NCBI GenBank assembly: GCA_902363375.1
Contig: CABIZX010000001.1
Coordinates: 1 to 64,000 of the forward strand
From: Clostridiaceae bacterium
Lineage (GTDB): Bacteria; Bacillota; Clostridia; Clostridiales; Clostridiaceae
Length of the DNA: 64,000 bases
Direction: 5' to 3'
How positions within the stretch are numbered: position 1 is the first letter of the stretch; each line of letters begins with the position of its first letter. Positions 1 to 7,949 of this stretch are shown here, one piece after another. The notes below the pieces were generated by a model that worked only from the letters and a program-made list of their open reading frames with translations, was not told the DNA's origin and did no database searches. The position numbers and the translations under genes are program-made.

Positions 1-63
1 TTCGAGAATAACTTTTTACTCATGGTATTCACAACCTTTCTGTTTTTTATTGTACACAAAAAA

Positions 64-108
64 GAACCTATATGAATAGTCTTTTTAAAGTGTCTATTCT
101 ATAGGTTC
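64..108. terminator. bidirectional intrinsic terminator
   Basis: A near-perfect inverted repeat (arms 64-79 and 93-108, GAACCTATATGAATAG against CTATTCTATAGGTTC) has A-rich flanks on the left and T-rich sequence on the right. It sits just downstream of the small minus-strand gene at 125-310 and probably ends it, as well as any gene arriving from the left. The first 60 bases of the window hold no recognisable gene. Confidence 0.6.
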
Positions 109-124
109 CATTTTAGGAACTTTG

Positions 125-310
125 TTAGTCTTTATTTATTATATCAATATACTCAAGTTTTTTTAGAGTTTCATCATATTTTTTTATTAATTCAGTTATT
201 TCAGAATGTAAATCTGCATTTTGTTCTAATAAGAGGTGTAAATCTTTTATTCTTTTATTTATTGCATATCTTAAGCGATTAATATCTCCTATGGTTATAT
301 AATTTTCCAA
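125..310 (-). CDS. small Spo0E-like or coiled-coil protein
   Basis: A 61-residue, charged, helical protein. I chose the TTG at 310 as start because a GGAGG lies 8 bases upstream; the TTG 15 bases further up would overlap that site. The pattern of an early LR pair followed about 24 residues later by S-E-x-x-E-L-I-x-x-Y resembles Spo0E-type aspartyl-phosphate phosphatases, which dephosphorylate Spo0A~P in endospore formers. However, the diagnostic S-x-x-x-D signature is not present, the Asp position reading Thr. It could therefore be a divergent or inactive Spo0E relative, or simply an unrelated small coiled coil. It is a monocistronic gene with a terminator behind it. Confidence 0.5.
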   Translation of the reverse strand: MENYITIGDINRLRYAINKRIKDLHLLLEQNADLHSEITELIKKYDETLKKLEYIDIINKD

Positions 311-468
311 GATGCATACCTCCAATAGGCATTTAATTTAATATAGTTTATTTAATATATATAAAATTATTAACATAAGTAAAAAATATAAACACTATAA
401 ATTCAAGTTTAGTGGCAGGACTAGGTGAATAAATAGTAATACATATAAAAATAAGTATTTACTAAAAA

Positions 469-545
469 ATGGTGGACTTTAAAGGTCATGTATTATCTCC
501 ACCATGAAACCCTCGACAATGCAGATTGTGTTGTCGAGGGTTATT
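469..545 (+). other. two tandem hairpins, possible small RNA 3' end
   Basis: Two consecutive stems occur in the 458-base gene-free stretch between the first gene and the ABC-3C operon. The first pairs 469-476 with 498-505 (ATGGTGGA/TCCACCAT). The second pairs 508-519 with 531-542 (AACCCTCGACAA/TTGTCGAGGGTT) and runs into TTATTATTTT, so it looks like an intrinsic terminator. No open reading frame leads into it, so it may end a short untranslated RNA, or a decayed gene. The rest of 311-768 is AT-rich and shows nothing else coding. Confidence 0.45.
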
Positions 546-706
546 ATTTTATAATTAGTTCGAGGGTTCATATAATAAATATATCTATAGGCAAGAAGAT
601 ATCAAAGGGCACAAGCAATGATTTAAACTTAGCATTTAATAATTTTAAGAGCTGAATTTTTACCTTTATTTGTATTATATTATTAAATAAAGGGAGTTAT
701 TAAATT

Positions 707-735
707 TTATGTTAATAAGTATGGTAAAATATATA
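707..735 (+). promoter_or_regulatory. possible promoter of the ABC-3C operon
   Basis: TTATGT, 17 bases, TATATA, placed about 30 bases before the GGGGGAG ribosome binding site of the HNH gene. The match to consensus is moderate. Confidence 0.3.
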
Positions 736-768
736 CAGACTACAACTATAAAATAGGGGGAGAAGTAT

Positions 769-1560
769 GTGGAGAATAAAGTGAGAAATAAGGAAGAAAA
801 TAAACGAAAAAAGTATACACCAGATGAGAGATTAATGTTGTTATTTGAAGTAGATGAAATGTGTCCACTTTGTTGGGAAAAACTAATTAAAAAGAAGGGA
901 AAACGAACTATTAATTTATTTGAAATAGCTCATATTTATCCACATAGCCCATCAGAGTATGAAGTGGAGTTACTAAAAGATGAAGAAAGATTATCAGATG
1001 ATGTAGATGATATAGAAAATGTAATAATGTTGTGTCCAACTTGTCATACTAAGCATGATAAATATACAACGGTAGAGGAATATAGGAATTTATTAAATAT
1101 AAAGAAGCAAATGACTATAGAACGTAAATGTAGGGAGTTGTATGGAAATTATACTATAGATGAGGAGATAAATAGTGTAGTAAATTTATTGGCTCAAAGT
1201 TGTTCAGAAAGCAATACTACTAAGGTCGAGTTATTGATGTCAGCTATGAGGATAGATGAAAAAGCAGATGATAGCTTAGAACTGATTACCAAAATTACTA
1301 TAGAGAACTATGTTAGAATATTCTTCCCACAGATAAAAAATAAATTTATAGAATTAGATAATGATGATGAAGGTATTTTTGAGAGTATAACGTTGCAAAT
1401 AAAAATTTTTTATTTACAGCTAAAAAAAATAAATAAAAATCAAACTGTTATATTTGAACAAATTGTTGAATGGATACATCAGCGTACAGGAAGGAAAAGT
1501 AGAATTGCTAGTACAATTATAGCAAGTTTTTTTGTGCAAAATTGTGAGGTGTTTTCGTAA
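769..1560 (+). CDS. HNH-nuclease component of an ABC-3C conflict system
   Basis: 263 residues. The start is GTG 769, six bases after GGGGGAG; the ATG at 767 runs into a stop after five codons. Residues 30-100 form a zinc-ribbon HNH nuclease: C32-P-L-C35, then A54-H55, then N84 and C89-P-T-C92-H-x-x-H96. The remaining 160 residues are helical and probably the docking domain for the two partner proteins encoded next. The gene order of an effector-bearing protein, a small middle protein and a DUF2326-type ATPase matches the in-silico defined ABC three-component systems, thought to defend against phages or plasmids. Its stop codon overlaps the next start by one base (TAATG), so expression is coupled. 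The nuclease fold is clear; the defence role is inferred from context. Confidence 0.75.
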   Translation: MENKVRNKEENKRKKYTPDERLMLLFEVDEMCPLCWEKLIKKKGKRTINLFEIAHIYPHSPSEYEVELLKDEERLSDDVDDIENVIMLCPTCHTKHDKYTTVEEYRNLLNIKKQMTIERKCRELYGNYTIDEEINSVVNLLAQSCSESNTTKVELLMSAMRIDEKADDSLELITKITIENYVRIFFPQIKNKFIELDNDDEGIFESITLQIKIFYLQLKKINKNQTVIFEQIVEWIHQRTGRKSRIASTIIASFFVQNCEVFS

Positions 1561-1793
1561 TGATATTTCCAAATAAACTTAAATCATATGAAGAGTCAAT
1601 TCTATCTAAGTTACCAATAGTACTAAATATTATTTTAGAAGGGAAGAGAGATGTAGTAGAAATTTATAGATTATGTGAAAATCAGTTTGATGAAGTGCAG
1701 GAATATATATATGTGTTAGATATTTTATATATGTTGAATAAAATAAAATGTATAGAAGGGGGTAAAATACATGTTGAAGCAGATACAGAGTAG
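1560..1793 (+). CDS. ABC-3C middle component
   Basis: A 77-residue acidic protein that overlaps the HNH gene by one base and the ATPase gene by 23 bases, so the three products are made together. It begins with I-F-P-N-K, followed by a region predicted helical with a winged-helix-like pattern (the run I-L-x-x-L-P-I-V-L near residues 14-22, then a central V-x-x-I-Y-x-L and a terminal beta hairpin). Middle components of ABC-3C systems have this size and position and are thought to bridge the ATPase and the effector. I recognise it chiefly by position; the individual family number is not decided here. Confidence 0.65.
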   Translation: MIFPNKLKSYEESILSKLPIVLNIILEGKRDVVEIYRLCENQFDEVQEYIYVLDILYMLNKIKCIEGGKIHVEADTE

Positions 1794-3372
1794 TGTTTTT
1801 AGAAAAGGATCTATTTTTTTTCATGAAGGATTAAATGCTGTTTTAGGAGATAACCAAGGTTCTAACTCTATTGGGAAATCAACATTATTAATGATTGTAG
1901 ATTTTATTTTTGGTGGTAGATCATATATTGATAAGAATAAAGATACAGTTAGAAACCTAGGGCACCATTTTTTTGAATTTGTATTAGAATTTAATGGTGA
2001 GCTATATTACTTTAGAAGAGGTACAGAAGAGTTTAAGGTAGTTGAAGTATGTAATGAAACTTTCACTAATATAGAAATATGGAGCATAGATGAGTATAAA
2101 AATCTTTTACATAAAATGTATATGAAGAAAAATGATTCGATTAAATTTCGTTCTTGTGTAGGTGTATTTTCAAGAATAGCACAAAAAGATAATTTTTTTA
2201 ATTCAAAACCATTAAAATCAGTTGTAAACTCTAAAGAAATAGATGGTATTAATTTGTTAATAAAGTTATTTAACATGTATAAAGTAATTGAAGATATTGA
2301 AAAAGATATTAAGAAATTGAATAAAATAATTTCTATAGTCAATAGCGCTAACAGATATAAGTATATAAAAAAGCCTACATTTAAGCAGTATGAGGCTAAT
2401 AAAAAATATATAGAAACAAATTCAATAAAACTAAACGAAATAGCATTACATCTTTCAATGAGCTTTAATGATTTTTTAGATGTAAATTATCAAGAAACTC
2501 AAAATCAACTATATGAAGCTAAGAAACAAAAAGAAATGATTACAAGTAAATTGAAGAGGGTAAATAGAAATATAGAAAGAAATATTCAAGTTAAAAAGAA
2601 AAGTTTTGAACCTCTTCAAGAGTATTTTAAGGAAATAAATATTAAGAAGTTTCAAGAGATAGAGGAGTTTCATACGGGCTTAAATAATATTTTATTAGAA
2701 GAGTTTCATAAAGCTAAGCAGAGTTTAGAGAAGAAATTAAAAGAAATAGAGCAACAAATTCAAGATATTGAACAGAAGATATTAGATACGGATATAAAAG
2801 AAAACATTCCCAGCAAATTAATAGAACCTCTTGTAGAATTAATAACCCAATTAAATGAAAAAGAACAGGAAAATAGTGTATATAAAGAGTATGTTTCTAA
2901 TAAGCAAGATAAGGAGAAGAAAGAGGCAGATTTAGTAAGTAATAAAAAAGACATACTATGTAATATTGAAGTTAAAATAAATAATAAAATGAAAGAACTA
3001 AATAAGTATATATATGGTGAAGAGAATAAATCACCTACATTTAAAGTAGAAGAAAGAGAATATTTTTTAACTTTACCTGATAACACAGGTACTGCCAGAG
3101 GATATGCTAACTTAATTATATTTGATATAAGTATCTTAAAAATAACAATACTTCCGTTTATTATACATGATAGTGTGATGTTTAAAAATATAGGAAATGT
3201 ACCTATAGCAAAAATAATAGAAATATATAATGGTGAAAAAAAACAATGTTTTATAGCAATAGATGAGGTTAATAAATTTACTGATGAATGCCAAAGTCTT
3301 TTATATGCAAAAAAAGTGATTAATCTATCAGATAAAGATACACTATTTGTTAAAGATTGGACGAAAGAATAA
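1771..3372 (+). CDS. DUF2326-type SMC/RecN-like ATPase of ABC-3C system
   Basis: 533 residues, ATG 1771 preceded by GAAGGGGG. An N-terminal ATP-binding half has a Walker A loop around residues 26-37 (G-D-N-Q-G, then S-I-G-K-S-T). A long coiled-coil middle of roughly residues 165-400 is rich in E, K and Q. The C-terminal half has a hydrophobic Walker-B-like strand ending H-D-S near residue 465. This split ATPase around a coiled coil is the SMC/RecN/SbcC layout. In ABC-3C systems the ATPase is thought to sense foreign or altered DNA and license the nuclease. The gene ends the operon and a strong terminator follows at 3529. Family assignment is firm; the trigger is unknown. Confidence 0.75.
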   Translation: MLKQIQSSVFRKGSIFFHEGLNAVLGDNQGSNSIGKSTLLMIVDFIFGGRSYIDKNKDTVRNLGHHFFEFVLEFNGELYYFRRGTEEFKVVEVCNETFTNIEIWSIDEYKNLLHKMYMKKNDSIKFRSCVGVFSRIAQKDNFFNSKPLKSVVNSKEIDGINLLIKLFNMYKVIEDIEKDIKKLNKIISIVNSANRYKYIKKPTFKQYEANKKYIETNSIKLNEIALHLSMSFNDFLDVNYQETQNQLYEAKKQKEMITSKLKRVNRNIERNIQVKKKSFEPLQEYFKEINIKKFQEIEEFHTGLNNILLEEFHKAKQSLEKKLKEIEQQIQDIEQKILDTDIKENIPSKLIEPLVELITQLNEKEQENSVYKEYVSNKQDKEKKEADLVSNKKDILCNIEVKINNKMKELNKYIYGEENKSPTFKVEEREYFLTLPDNTGTARGYANLIIFDISILKITILPFIIHDSVMFKNIGNVPIAKIIEIYNGEKKQCFIAIDEVNKFTDECQSLLYAKKVINLSDKDTLFVKDWTKE

Positions 3373-3528
3373 AAGTATTAGTTTGCATATAGTTATTTTA
3401 TAGGATATATACTTATGACATAATTTGTTTGAATAATTAAATAAAAATGTAAGTAGATTATAAGAGATTATAATGAATTATAAGCTTACTTGAAATAAAG
3501 TGAATTTATAAATATATATTATATTTAT

Positions 3529-3575
3529 AATAAGAGCTTCTACATATTTTAAAAGATGTAGGAGCTCTTATTATT
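3529..3575 (+). terminator. terminator of the ABC-3C operon
   Basis: A 17-base stem (3529-3545 with 3556-3572, AATAAGAGCTTCTACAT against ATGTAGGAGCTCTTATT) followed by TTA. It separates the ABC-3C operon from the HIRAN gene. The upstream part of the 3373-3593 gap is AT-rich with no gene. Confidence 0.7.
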
Positions 3576-3593
3576 AGAAGGGAGAAGTTTGTA

Positions 3594-3726
3594 ATGAAGA
3601 AAATAGCTTATAGATGATAATGAGTATATTAAAGATAAAAAGCAGGATATAACTGATGATATACATGAATATGAAATAATGATTACACAGGTTGAAAAGA
3701 GTATTTATCAGGTATTAAAGGAGTAG
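3594..3726 (+). pseudogene. frameshifted small gene remnant before HIRAN gene
   Basis: A GGGAG ribosome binding site and ATG at 3594 open a reading frame that stops after seven codons (MKKIAYR). A second frame beginning at 3607 continues L-I-D-D-N-E-Y to a TAG at 3724-3726. One base gained or lost between about 3600 and 3615 would join them into a protein of about 43 residues. The 3' end carries the AAAGGAG used by the HIRAN gene, so the two were one operon. The product is not recognised. Confidence 0.4.
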
Positions 3727-3730
3727 AGTT

Positions 3731-4120
3731 ATGGATAAATCAATAACAACCTATAGTGGTGGAGGGAAGTTAGCCAACATAATTGAAACAGGTGGACTAG
3801 TATTGCCCTTTGAAAATACTATATATCTTCAATCTGTAAGGGTAGCCGGAATGAAATACTATGTAAAGGATGGGTTTATTTTATTAGAGGGAGATAAAAT
3901 AAAGCTAAAAAGAGAACCTGATAATGTATATGATAAATATGCTATAGAATTATTTACAGTAAAGGGTGAAAAGATAGGTTATATACCAGCAAAAACAAAT
4001 AAAATATTCGCAAGACTTATGTATGGAGGAAAAATGTTAACAGCTGAAGTGATAACTGTGGATTATTACTTTGAAAAGTTGCAAGAGGTGTGGATAAGAA
4101 TATTTTTAAATGATTTATAG
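3731..4120 (+). CDS. HIRAN-domain protein
   Basis: 129 residues; AAGGAG lies seven bases before ATG 3731. Residues 32-129 form a HIRAN domain: V-A-G-M-K-Y-Y near residue 40, then the characteristic L-x-R-E-P-D-N-x-Y-D-x-Y-A-I stretch, then I-G-Y-I-P-A-K and a C-terminal strand. HIRAN domains bind 3'-OH single-stranded DNA ends (shown for HLTF) and in bacteria are found alone or fused to nucleases and helicases. Here it stands alone beside a conflict system, so a role in handling damaged or invading DNA is plausible but inferred. The preceding small gene of the operon is broken. Confidence 0.75.
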   Translation: MDKSITTYSGGGKLANIIETGGLVLPFENTIYLQSVRVAGMKYYVKDGFILLEGDKIKLKREPDNVYDKYAIELFTVKGEKIGYIPAKTNKIFARLMYGGKMLTAEVITVDYYFEKLQEVWIRIFLNDL

Positions 4121-4223
4121 TTTTAGAAATTAAATTAATTATTGTGAAATACAGTTAGAGTTGCTAGAGTAGTGGCTATTAATTATTTTATTATGTATAT
4201 TTGTAGAATATAAATAGTACAAG

Positions 4224-4251
4224 TTGAAAGTGAATAATTCTCTGATATAAA
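4224..4251 (+). promoter_or_regulatory. possible promoter of the HipA-N-like gene
   Basis: TTGAAA, 16 bases, TATAAA, about 105 bases upstream of ATG 4358. The 4121-4357 gap otherwise holds only AT-rich leader sequence. Confidence 0.35.
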
Positions 4252-4357
4252 GTATAATTAATACAGTGAAATATAGAGGAATTATACGTGAGTAAATTAA
4301 GTAAGTGATTTTAAAATTAATAGCTCTACTTAGGGAAAGAATAGAGGTGGTAAGGGA

Positions 4358-4822
4358 ATGCTTATACCAAAATCAAAAATAGAAGTTGTAGAATTAATGA
4401 AAGAGGATACATACTTAGGAGATATATCTTACGATTTAATAAGTGAAAAATATAGTTTTAAGAAAAACCAAGAGGTAGAAGATTTGAGTCTTTATCCAGC
4501 AGAATTTTATGGGTTATTCAATAGAAAATTAAGAGAAGTTCCTTCAGATGTAATCAGAGAATTTATAGTTGACAGAATAATACCTTATAATAGAATGAAT
4601 TTGGATTGTTATCTAGAGTATTATAATCTAGATTACTGGGATGAGTGGGAAGTTTTTTTAGCTTCAAAGGGTATGTGTTTCTTAGATACTTATTGGATAA
4701 GAAAAGATAAAAATGAAAGTTATAAAAATCATATAATATTTACAAATTCAGTAAGAGAGGATTTGCTTACAGAAGAGTACTTTATTAATAAGAAAAATAG
4801 AGGTAAAGTGTTAAAAAGGTAA
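4358..4822 (+). CDS. stand-alone protein resembling the N-terminal part of Firmicutes HipA-like kinases
   Basis: 154 residues, GGTGGTAAGGGA before ATG 4358. I recognise no named family with certainty. The segment from about residue 70 to 120 (R-I-I-P-Y-N-R-M-N-L, then D-Y-W-D-E-W-E, then G-M-C-F-L-D-T-Y-W-I-R) matches the pattern that precedes the kinase domain in some Firmicutes HipA-like toxins: an R-x-x-P-x-x-R turn, a G-L-x-x-Y-D-x-W-x-I helix and a D-x-Y-W-I strand. No kinase domain follows, and 154 residues then a terminator end the gene. It could be a detached recognition module, an antitoxin-like protein, or a truncated toxin. Monocistronic. Confidence 0.5.
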   Translation: MLIPKSKIEVVELMKEDTYLGDISYDLISEKYSFKKNQEVEDLSLYPAEFYGLFNRKLREVPSDVIREFIVDRIIPYNRMNLDCYLEYYNLDYWDEWEVFLASKGMCFLDTYWIRKDKNESYKNHIIFTNSVREDLLTEEYFINKKNRGKVLKR

Positions 4823-4902
4823 GCGATGGAACAAACATAGTCATGTAAAATAACCCCCATTTGATATACTTTGATAAAGTAAATAGATGGAAGGGATAAG
4901 AG

Positions 4903-4944
4903 CATCCGTTAAATCAGCATATGCTGGATAGCGGGTGTTTTTTT
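4903..4944 (+). terminator. intrinsic terminator
   Basis: Stem 4903-4919 with 4922-4937 (CATCCGTTAAATCAGCA against TGCTGGATAGCGGGTG) followed by seven T. It ends the accessory island before the two-component/ABC operon. Confidence 0.8.
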
Positions 4945-5045
4945 GTCACAAAGTTGTGGTATAAAAATCATTTTGGGTTATAACAAATGAATAATTGCTA
5001 TAAAATTAAAGAAGTTGATAGTAATTATGATTAAAAGGCACTTCA

Positions 5046-5074
5046 TTGGAATATATTATTGTATTTGGTATAAT
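5046..5074 (+). promoter_or_regulatory. sigma-A-type promoter of the response regulator gene
   Basis: TTGGAA, exactly 17 bases, TATAAT, about 40 bases before ATG 5117. The 4945-5045 stretch shows nothing else. Confidence 0.65.
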
Positions 5075-5116
5075 AATGAATGATTGAAAAATATAGTGTT
5101 TATGGAGGAAAGCTAA

Positions 5117-5809
5117 ATGTCAAGATATGATTGCTTAATAGTAGATGATGAGGAGGCACTGTCTCAAAGTACCTGTGAGTTTTTCAACATGTTCGGTATA
5201 AAAACCTTTTGGGTATCAGATAGAACAGCATGTTTTGATTTTTTATTGAAGAATAAGGTTGATTTGATATTGCTGGATATCAATCTAGGACAATCCTCAG
5301 GCTTTGAAATTTGCAAAGAATTGAGAACGATAATGGATACACCAATTTTATTTATCAGTGCTAGAACAAGTGATGATGATGTCCTTTTGGCATTAAACAT
5401 TGGTGGAGATGATTATATTCAAAAGCCATATTCTCTAAATATACTGATGGCAAAGGTTAAAACTGTTTTAAAAAGGTATAAGTCTAACTATGCGAGTACC
5501 GTAAGTTTTGGTAGATTTTCTATTGATTTAGATATGGAAAAGCTTATGGTAGATGGTAGGGAAGTAAAATTAAAATCAATGGAATATAGATTGTTATCAT
5601 ATTTAGTTAAAAATAAAAACCGAACCATTTCAAAAGATGAGCTTTTTCAAAAGGTATGGGGGGATGCAATTACAGGGGAAGGAACCTTGAATGTACATAT
5701 AAGAAGGCTTCGTGAGAAGATTGAGGAAAATCCTAATGAACCCCAGTATATCAAAACTGTTTGGGGCACTGGATATGTCTTTGAGATAGGAGCTTCATAT
5801 GAACATTAA
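5117..5809 (+). CDS. OmpR-family response regulator
   Basis: 230 residues, GGAGG before ATG 5117. The N-terminal receiver has acidic residues D10-D11, phospho-acceptor D54 and the conserved K103-P. The C-terminal winged helix (from about residue 128) ends with the typical V-W-G-T-G-Y-V-F-E. It overlaps the kinase gene by 11 bases and is followed by an ABC transporter, the BceRS-BceAB/Vex-like arrangement used to sense and expel antimicrobial peptides. Its likely target is the set of four 11-bp direct repeats at 7087-7130 in front of the transporter. The regulator itself is intact, although its cognate kinase is frameshifted. Confidence 0.85.
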   Translation: MSRYDCLIVDDEEALSQSTCEFFNMFGIKTFWVSDRTACFDFLLKNKVDLILLDINLGQSSGFEICKELRTIMDTPILFISARTSDDDVLLALNIGGDDYIQKPYSLNILMAKVKTVLKRYKSNYASTVSFGRFSIDLDMEKLMVDGREVKLKSMEYRLLSYLVKNKNRTISKDELFQKVWGDAITGEGTLNVHIRRLREKIEENPNEPQYIKTVWGTGYVFEIGASYEH

Positions 5810-7065
5810 AAGAATAATAGTTATAAGTATCATTGTTCTTTTAACTTGTACAAGCCTCACATTTTTTGCGTTTAAATATAAAGGGAAAACTGAAATTGAA
5901 GTGCCTAAGGTAAATGATATTGCTCAGTCTCTTGCAAAGGAATGGGATAGCCTGGAATATGCAGAGTTGCCATGTTTGAGCTATAAAATAGATTACGTAG
6001 TACTGGACAATGAAAATCGTTTTATCAAAGCTACAAGAGATGGATTAAACAATGATTTAAGTTCAGCAATACGTAATAGGGACACTATAGTTGATGTGAA
6101 ATCTCAGGATAAGGTACTCGGAAAAGTAATAATATATAATAATACAAATAATGAATGGATAAAATTTAGAAATTTACTCCTTATTTTTACCCTTTGCGTA
6201 ATAATTGTTGCTGCAGCATTTTGCAGCTTATATTTAGTTTTTATTGACAGGTGTATTCTTATATCCCTTTAGAAAACTCCAAGGCTTTGCACGACATGTT
6301 GCAGAGGGCAATTTGGATATGCCTCTAGATATGGACAAAAATAATTTCTTCGGTGCATTTACAGAAAGCTTTGACCTCATGAGGGAGGAGCTTAATAAGG
6401 CAAGGGAAAATGAAAGGATTGCTAATCAAAGTAAAAAAGAACTTGTGGCTTCACTGAGTCATGATATCAAAACCCCAGTGGCATCAATAAAGGCTGTTAC
6501 TGAAGTTATGCATGTAAAGACTTCCGATGAAAACCAAAGGAGGCAGCTGGATATAATTAATTCAAAGGCTGATCAGATAAATACATTAATAACAAATATG
6601 TTCAGCGCCACACTAGAGGAATTGCAGGAGCTAAAGGTTATAGTCACTGAGCAGTCTAGTCAGGTTCTATATGATTTGATTAGGGCGGCAGATTATAATT
6701 GTAAAGCAAATATTGGAGGCATTGCTGAGTGTATAATTTTAGCAGATGGGTTAAGGTTATCTCAGGTTGTTGACAATATAATTAGTAATTCCTATAAATA
6801 CGCAGGGACATCTATTTATGTTTCTTCAGTTATTAAAGGGAAATACCTTGAGATAGGATTTAAGGATTATGGTAGAGGAGTTTCAGAGGAGGAGCTGCCT
6901 CTGATATTTAATAAGTTCTATAGGGCTAAAAACTCTAAGGAAAAGGGAGGCACTGGATTAGGACTTTATATTTCTAAGTATATGATGGAAAAAATGGAGG
7001 GAGACATTTACTGTGAAAACTCAGTTGATGGATTCACTGTGTTGTTAAAACTTTTAATTGCCTAA
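5799..7065 (+). pseudogene. sensor histidine kinase split by a one-base frameshift
   Basis: Two reading frames together make one membrane kinase. The first (5799-6272) encodes a transmembrane helix near residues 5-25, an extracellular loop of about 100 residues and a second helix near 125-148. The second (from about 6244 to 7065) encodes HAMP, the H-box S-L-S-H-D-I-K-T-P-V with the phospho-His codon at 6460, an N-box (N-I-I-S-N-S-Y-K-Y) and G-boxes (D-Y-G-R-G-V; G-G-T-G-L-G-L-Y). The family motif P-F-R-K-L is read in the second frame, so one extra base lies between about 6244 and 6264. Unless this is a sequencing error, only a soluble, membrane-less kinase fragment could be made by re-initiation. 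Confidence 0.8.
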
Positions 7066-7086
7066 AAATTTAAGAACTTAAAAGAT

Positions 7087-7141
7087 TTAAGGATTAGTTA
7101 AGGATTAGGTAAAGACCTGTTAAGGAATTTTCAACTATAAT
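7087..7141 (+). promoter_or_regulatory. four-unit 11-bp direct repeat and -10 element, response regulator operator
   Basis: TTAAGGATTAG occurs twice head to tail (7087-7097 and 7098-7108), then GTAAAGACCTG (7109-7119) and TTAAGGAATTT (7120-7130). The period is 11 bases, the helical spacing used by OmpR-class dimers. A TATAAT at 7136-7141 has no good -35 hexamer 17 bases upstream (AGACCT), as expected for an activator-dependent promoter. It drives the ABC genes that follow and is the probable target of the regulator at 5117. Confidence 0.7.
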
Positions 7142-7172
7142 AGGACTGTAAGTAAAACAGTCTTATTTTTTT
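7142..7172 (+). terminator. terminator of the regulator-kinase operon
   Basis: AGGACTGT paired with ACAGTCTT (7142-7149 with 7157-7164) followed by a run of T. It lies at or just after the start site predicted for the ABC promoter, so the two signals are interleaved. Confidence 0.5.
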
Positions 7173-7190
7173 ATTGAAAGGGATGTTATC

Positions 7191-7949
7191 ATGGGGAATG
7201 TTATTATATCAACAAATAAGCTCTGCAAGACATTTTCAAACGGTGGAATGCAACAGCATGTACTTAAGAACCTTGATATTGAAATATATCAGGGAAATTT
7301 TACAGTAATCATGGGCTCCTCTGGTGCAGGAAAGTCAACACTACTTTATGCCCTATCAGGAATGGATAAACCAACTCTCGGTTCTATAAAATTTGGGGAA
7401 AATGAAATTTCAAAGTTATCAAATGATAAGCTTGCAATTTTTAGAAGATTAAACTGCGGTTTTGTTTTTCAACAAATGTTTCTTATGGATAATATGAGCA
7501 TACTGGATAATATCCTTGTAAGCGGTCTCCTTATAAGTAGTGATAGAAAGGCAATTGCAGAAAGGGCAAAGGAGCTTCTTACACAAGTGGGACTAACTGA
7601 AATCATATGGAGTAAGTTTCCATCACAATTATCTGGAGGCGAGGCTCAGCGTGCCGCTATTGTAAGGGCATTAATTAATAATCCCAAGGTGGTCTTCGCA
7701 GATGAACCTACGGGAGCACTTAACTCTTCGGCAGGACAGGCAGCCCTAGATGTTTTAACTGAAGTGAATAGAAGTGGTCAAAGCATCATCATGGTTACTC
7801 ACGATTTGAAATCCGCAAGGCGTGGAAATCGCATTTTATATATGCGTGATGGTGCTATTCAGGGAGTATGTGACCTAGGAAGCTATGTCAGCGGTGACAA
7901 GGAGCGTCATAACAAACTCCAAGGATTTCTCAATGAAATGGGGTGGTAA
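7191..7949 (+). CDS. ABC transporter ATPase, MacB/BceA type
   Basis: 252 residues. Walker A is G42-S-S-G-A-G-K-S49; the Q-loop is F-V-F-Q-Q-M; the signature is L-S-G-G-E-A-Q-R; Walker B is V-V-F-A-D-E-P-T-G-A-L. The start ATG follows GAAAGGGATG. This is the soluble ATPase of a mechanotransmission-type exporter that works with an FtsX-fold permease, encoded immediately downstream and overlapping by seven bases (GTG 7943). Expression is probably controlled by the 11-bp repeats at 7087. ATPase intact; its permease carries a frameshift near its start. Confidence 0.9.
   Translation: MGNVIISTNKLCKTFSNGGMQQHVLKNLDIEIYQGNFTVIMGSSGAGKSTLLYALSGMDKPTLGSIKFGENEISKLSNDKLAIFRRLNCGFVFQQMFLMDNMSILDNILVSGLLISSDRKAIAERAKELLTQVGLTEIIWSKFPSQLSGGEAQRAAIVRALINNPKVVFADEPTGALNSSAGQAALDVLTEVNRSGQSIIMVTHDLKSARRGNRILYMRDGAIQGVCDLGSYVSGDKERHNKLQGFLNEMGW

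Noticed and set aside
6244..6272. Programmed +1 frameshift at CTT TAG, as in prfB
   Set aside because: The conserved P-F is coded in the second frame before this point, so the break lies upstream. The SD-like AGGTG is about 13 bases away instead of about 3 in prfB.
7087..7130. CRISPR-like repeats
   Set aside because: Units are 11 bases without spacers and sit at a promoter, so they are an operator.
7885..7942. Start of the permease at 7885
   Set aside because: This start is far inside the ATPase gene; the family N-terminus is read from GTG 7943 in another frame, so the upstream part is an out-of-frame extension.
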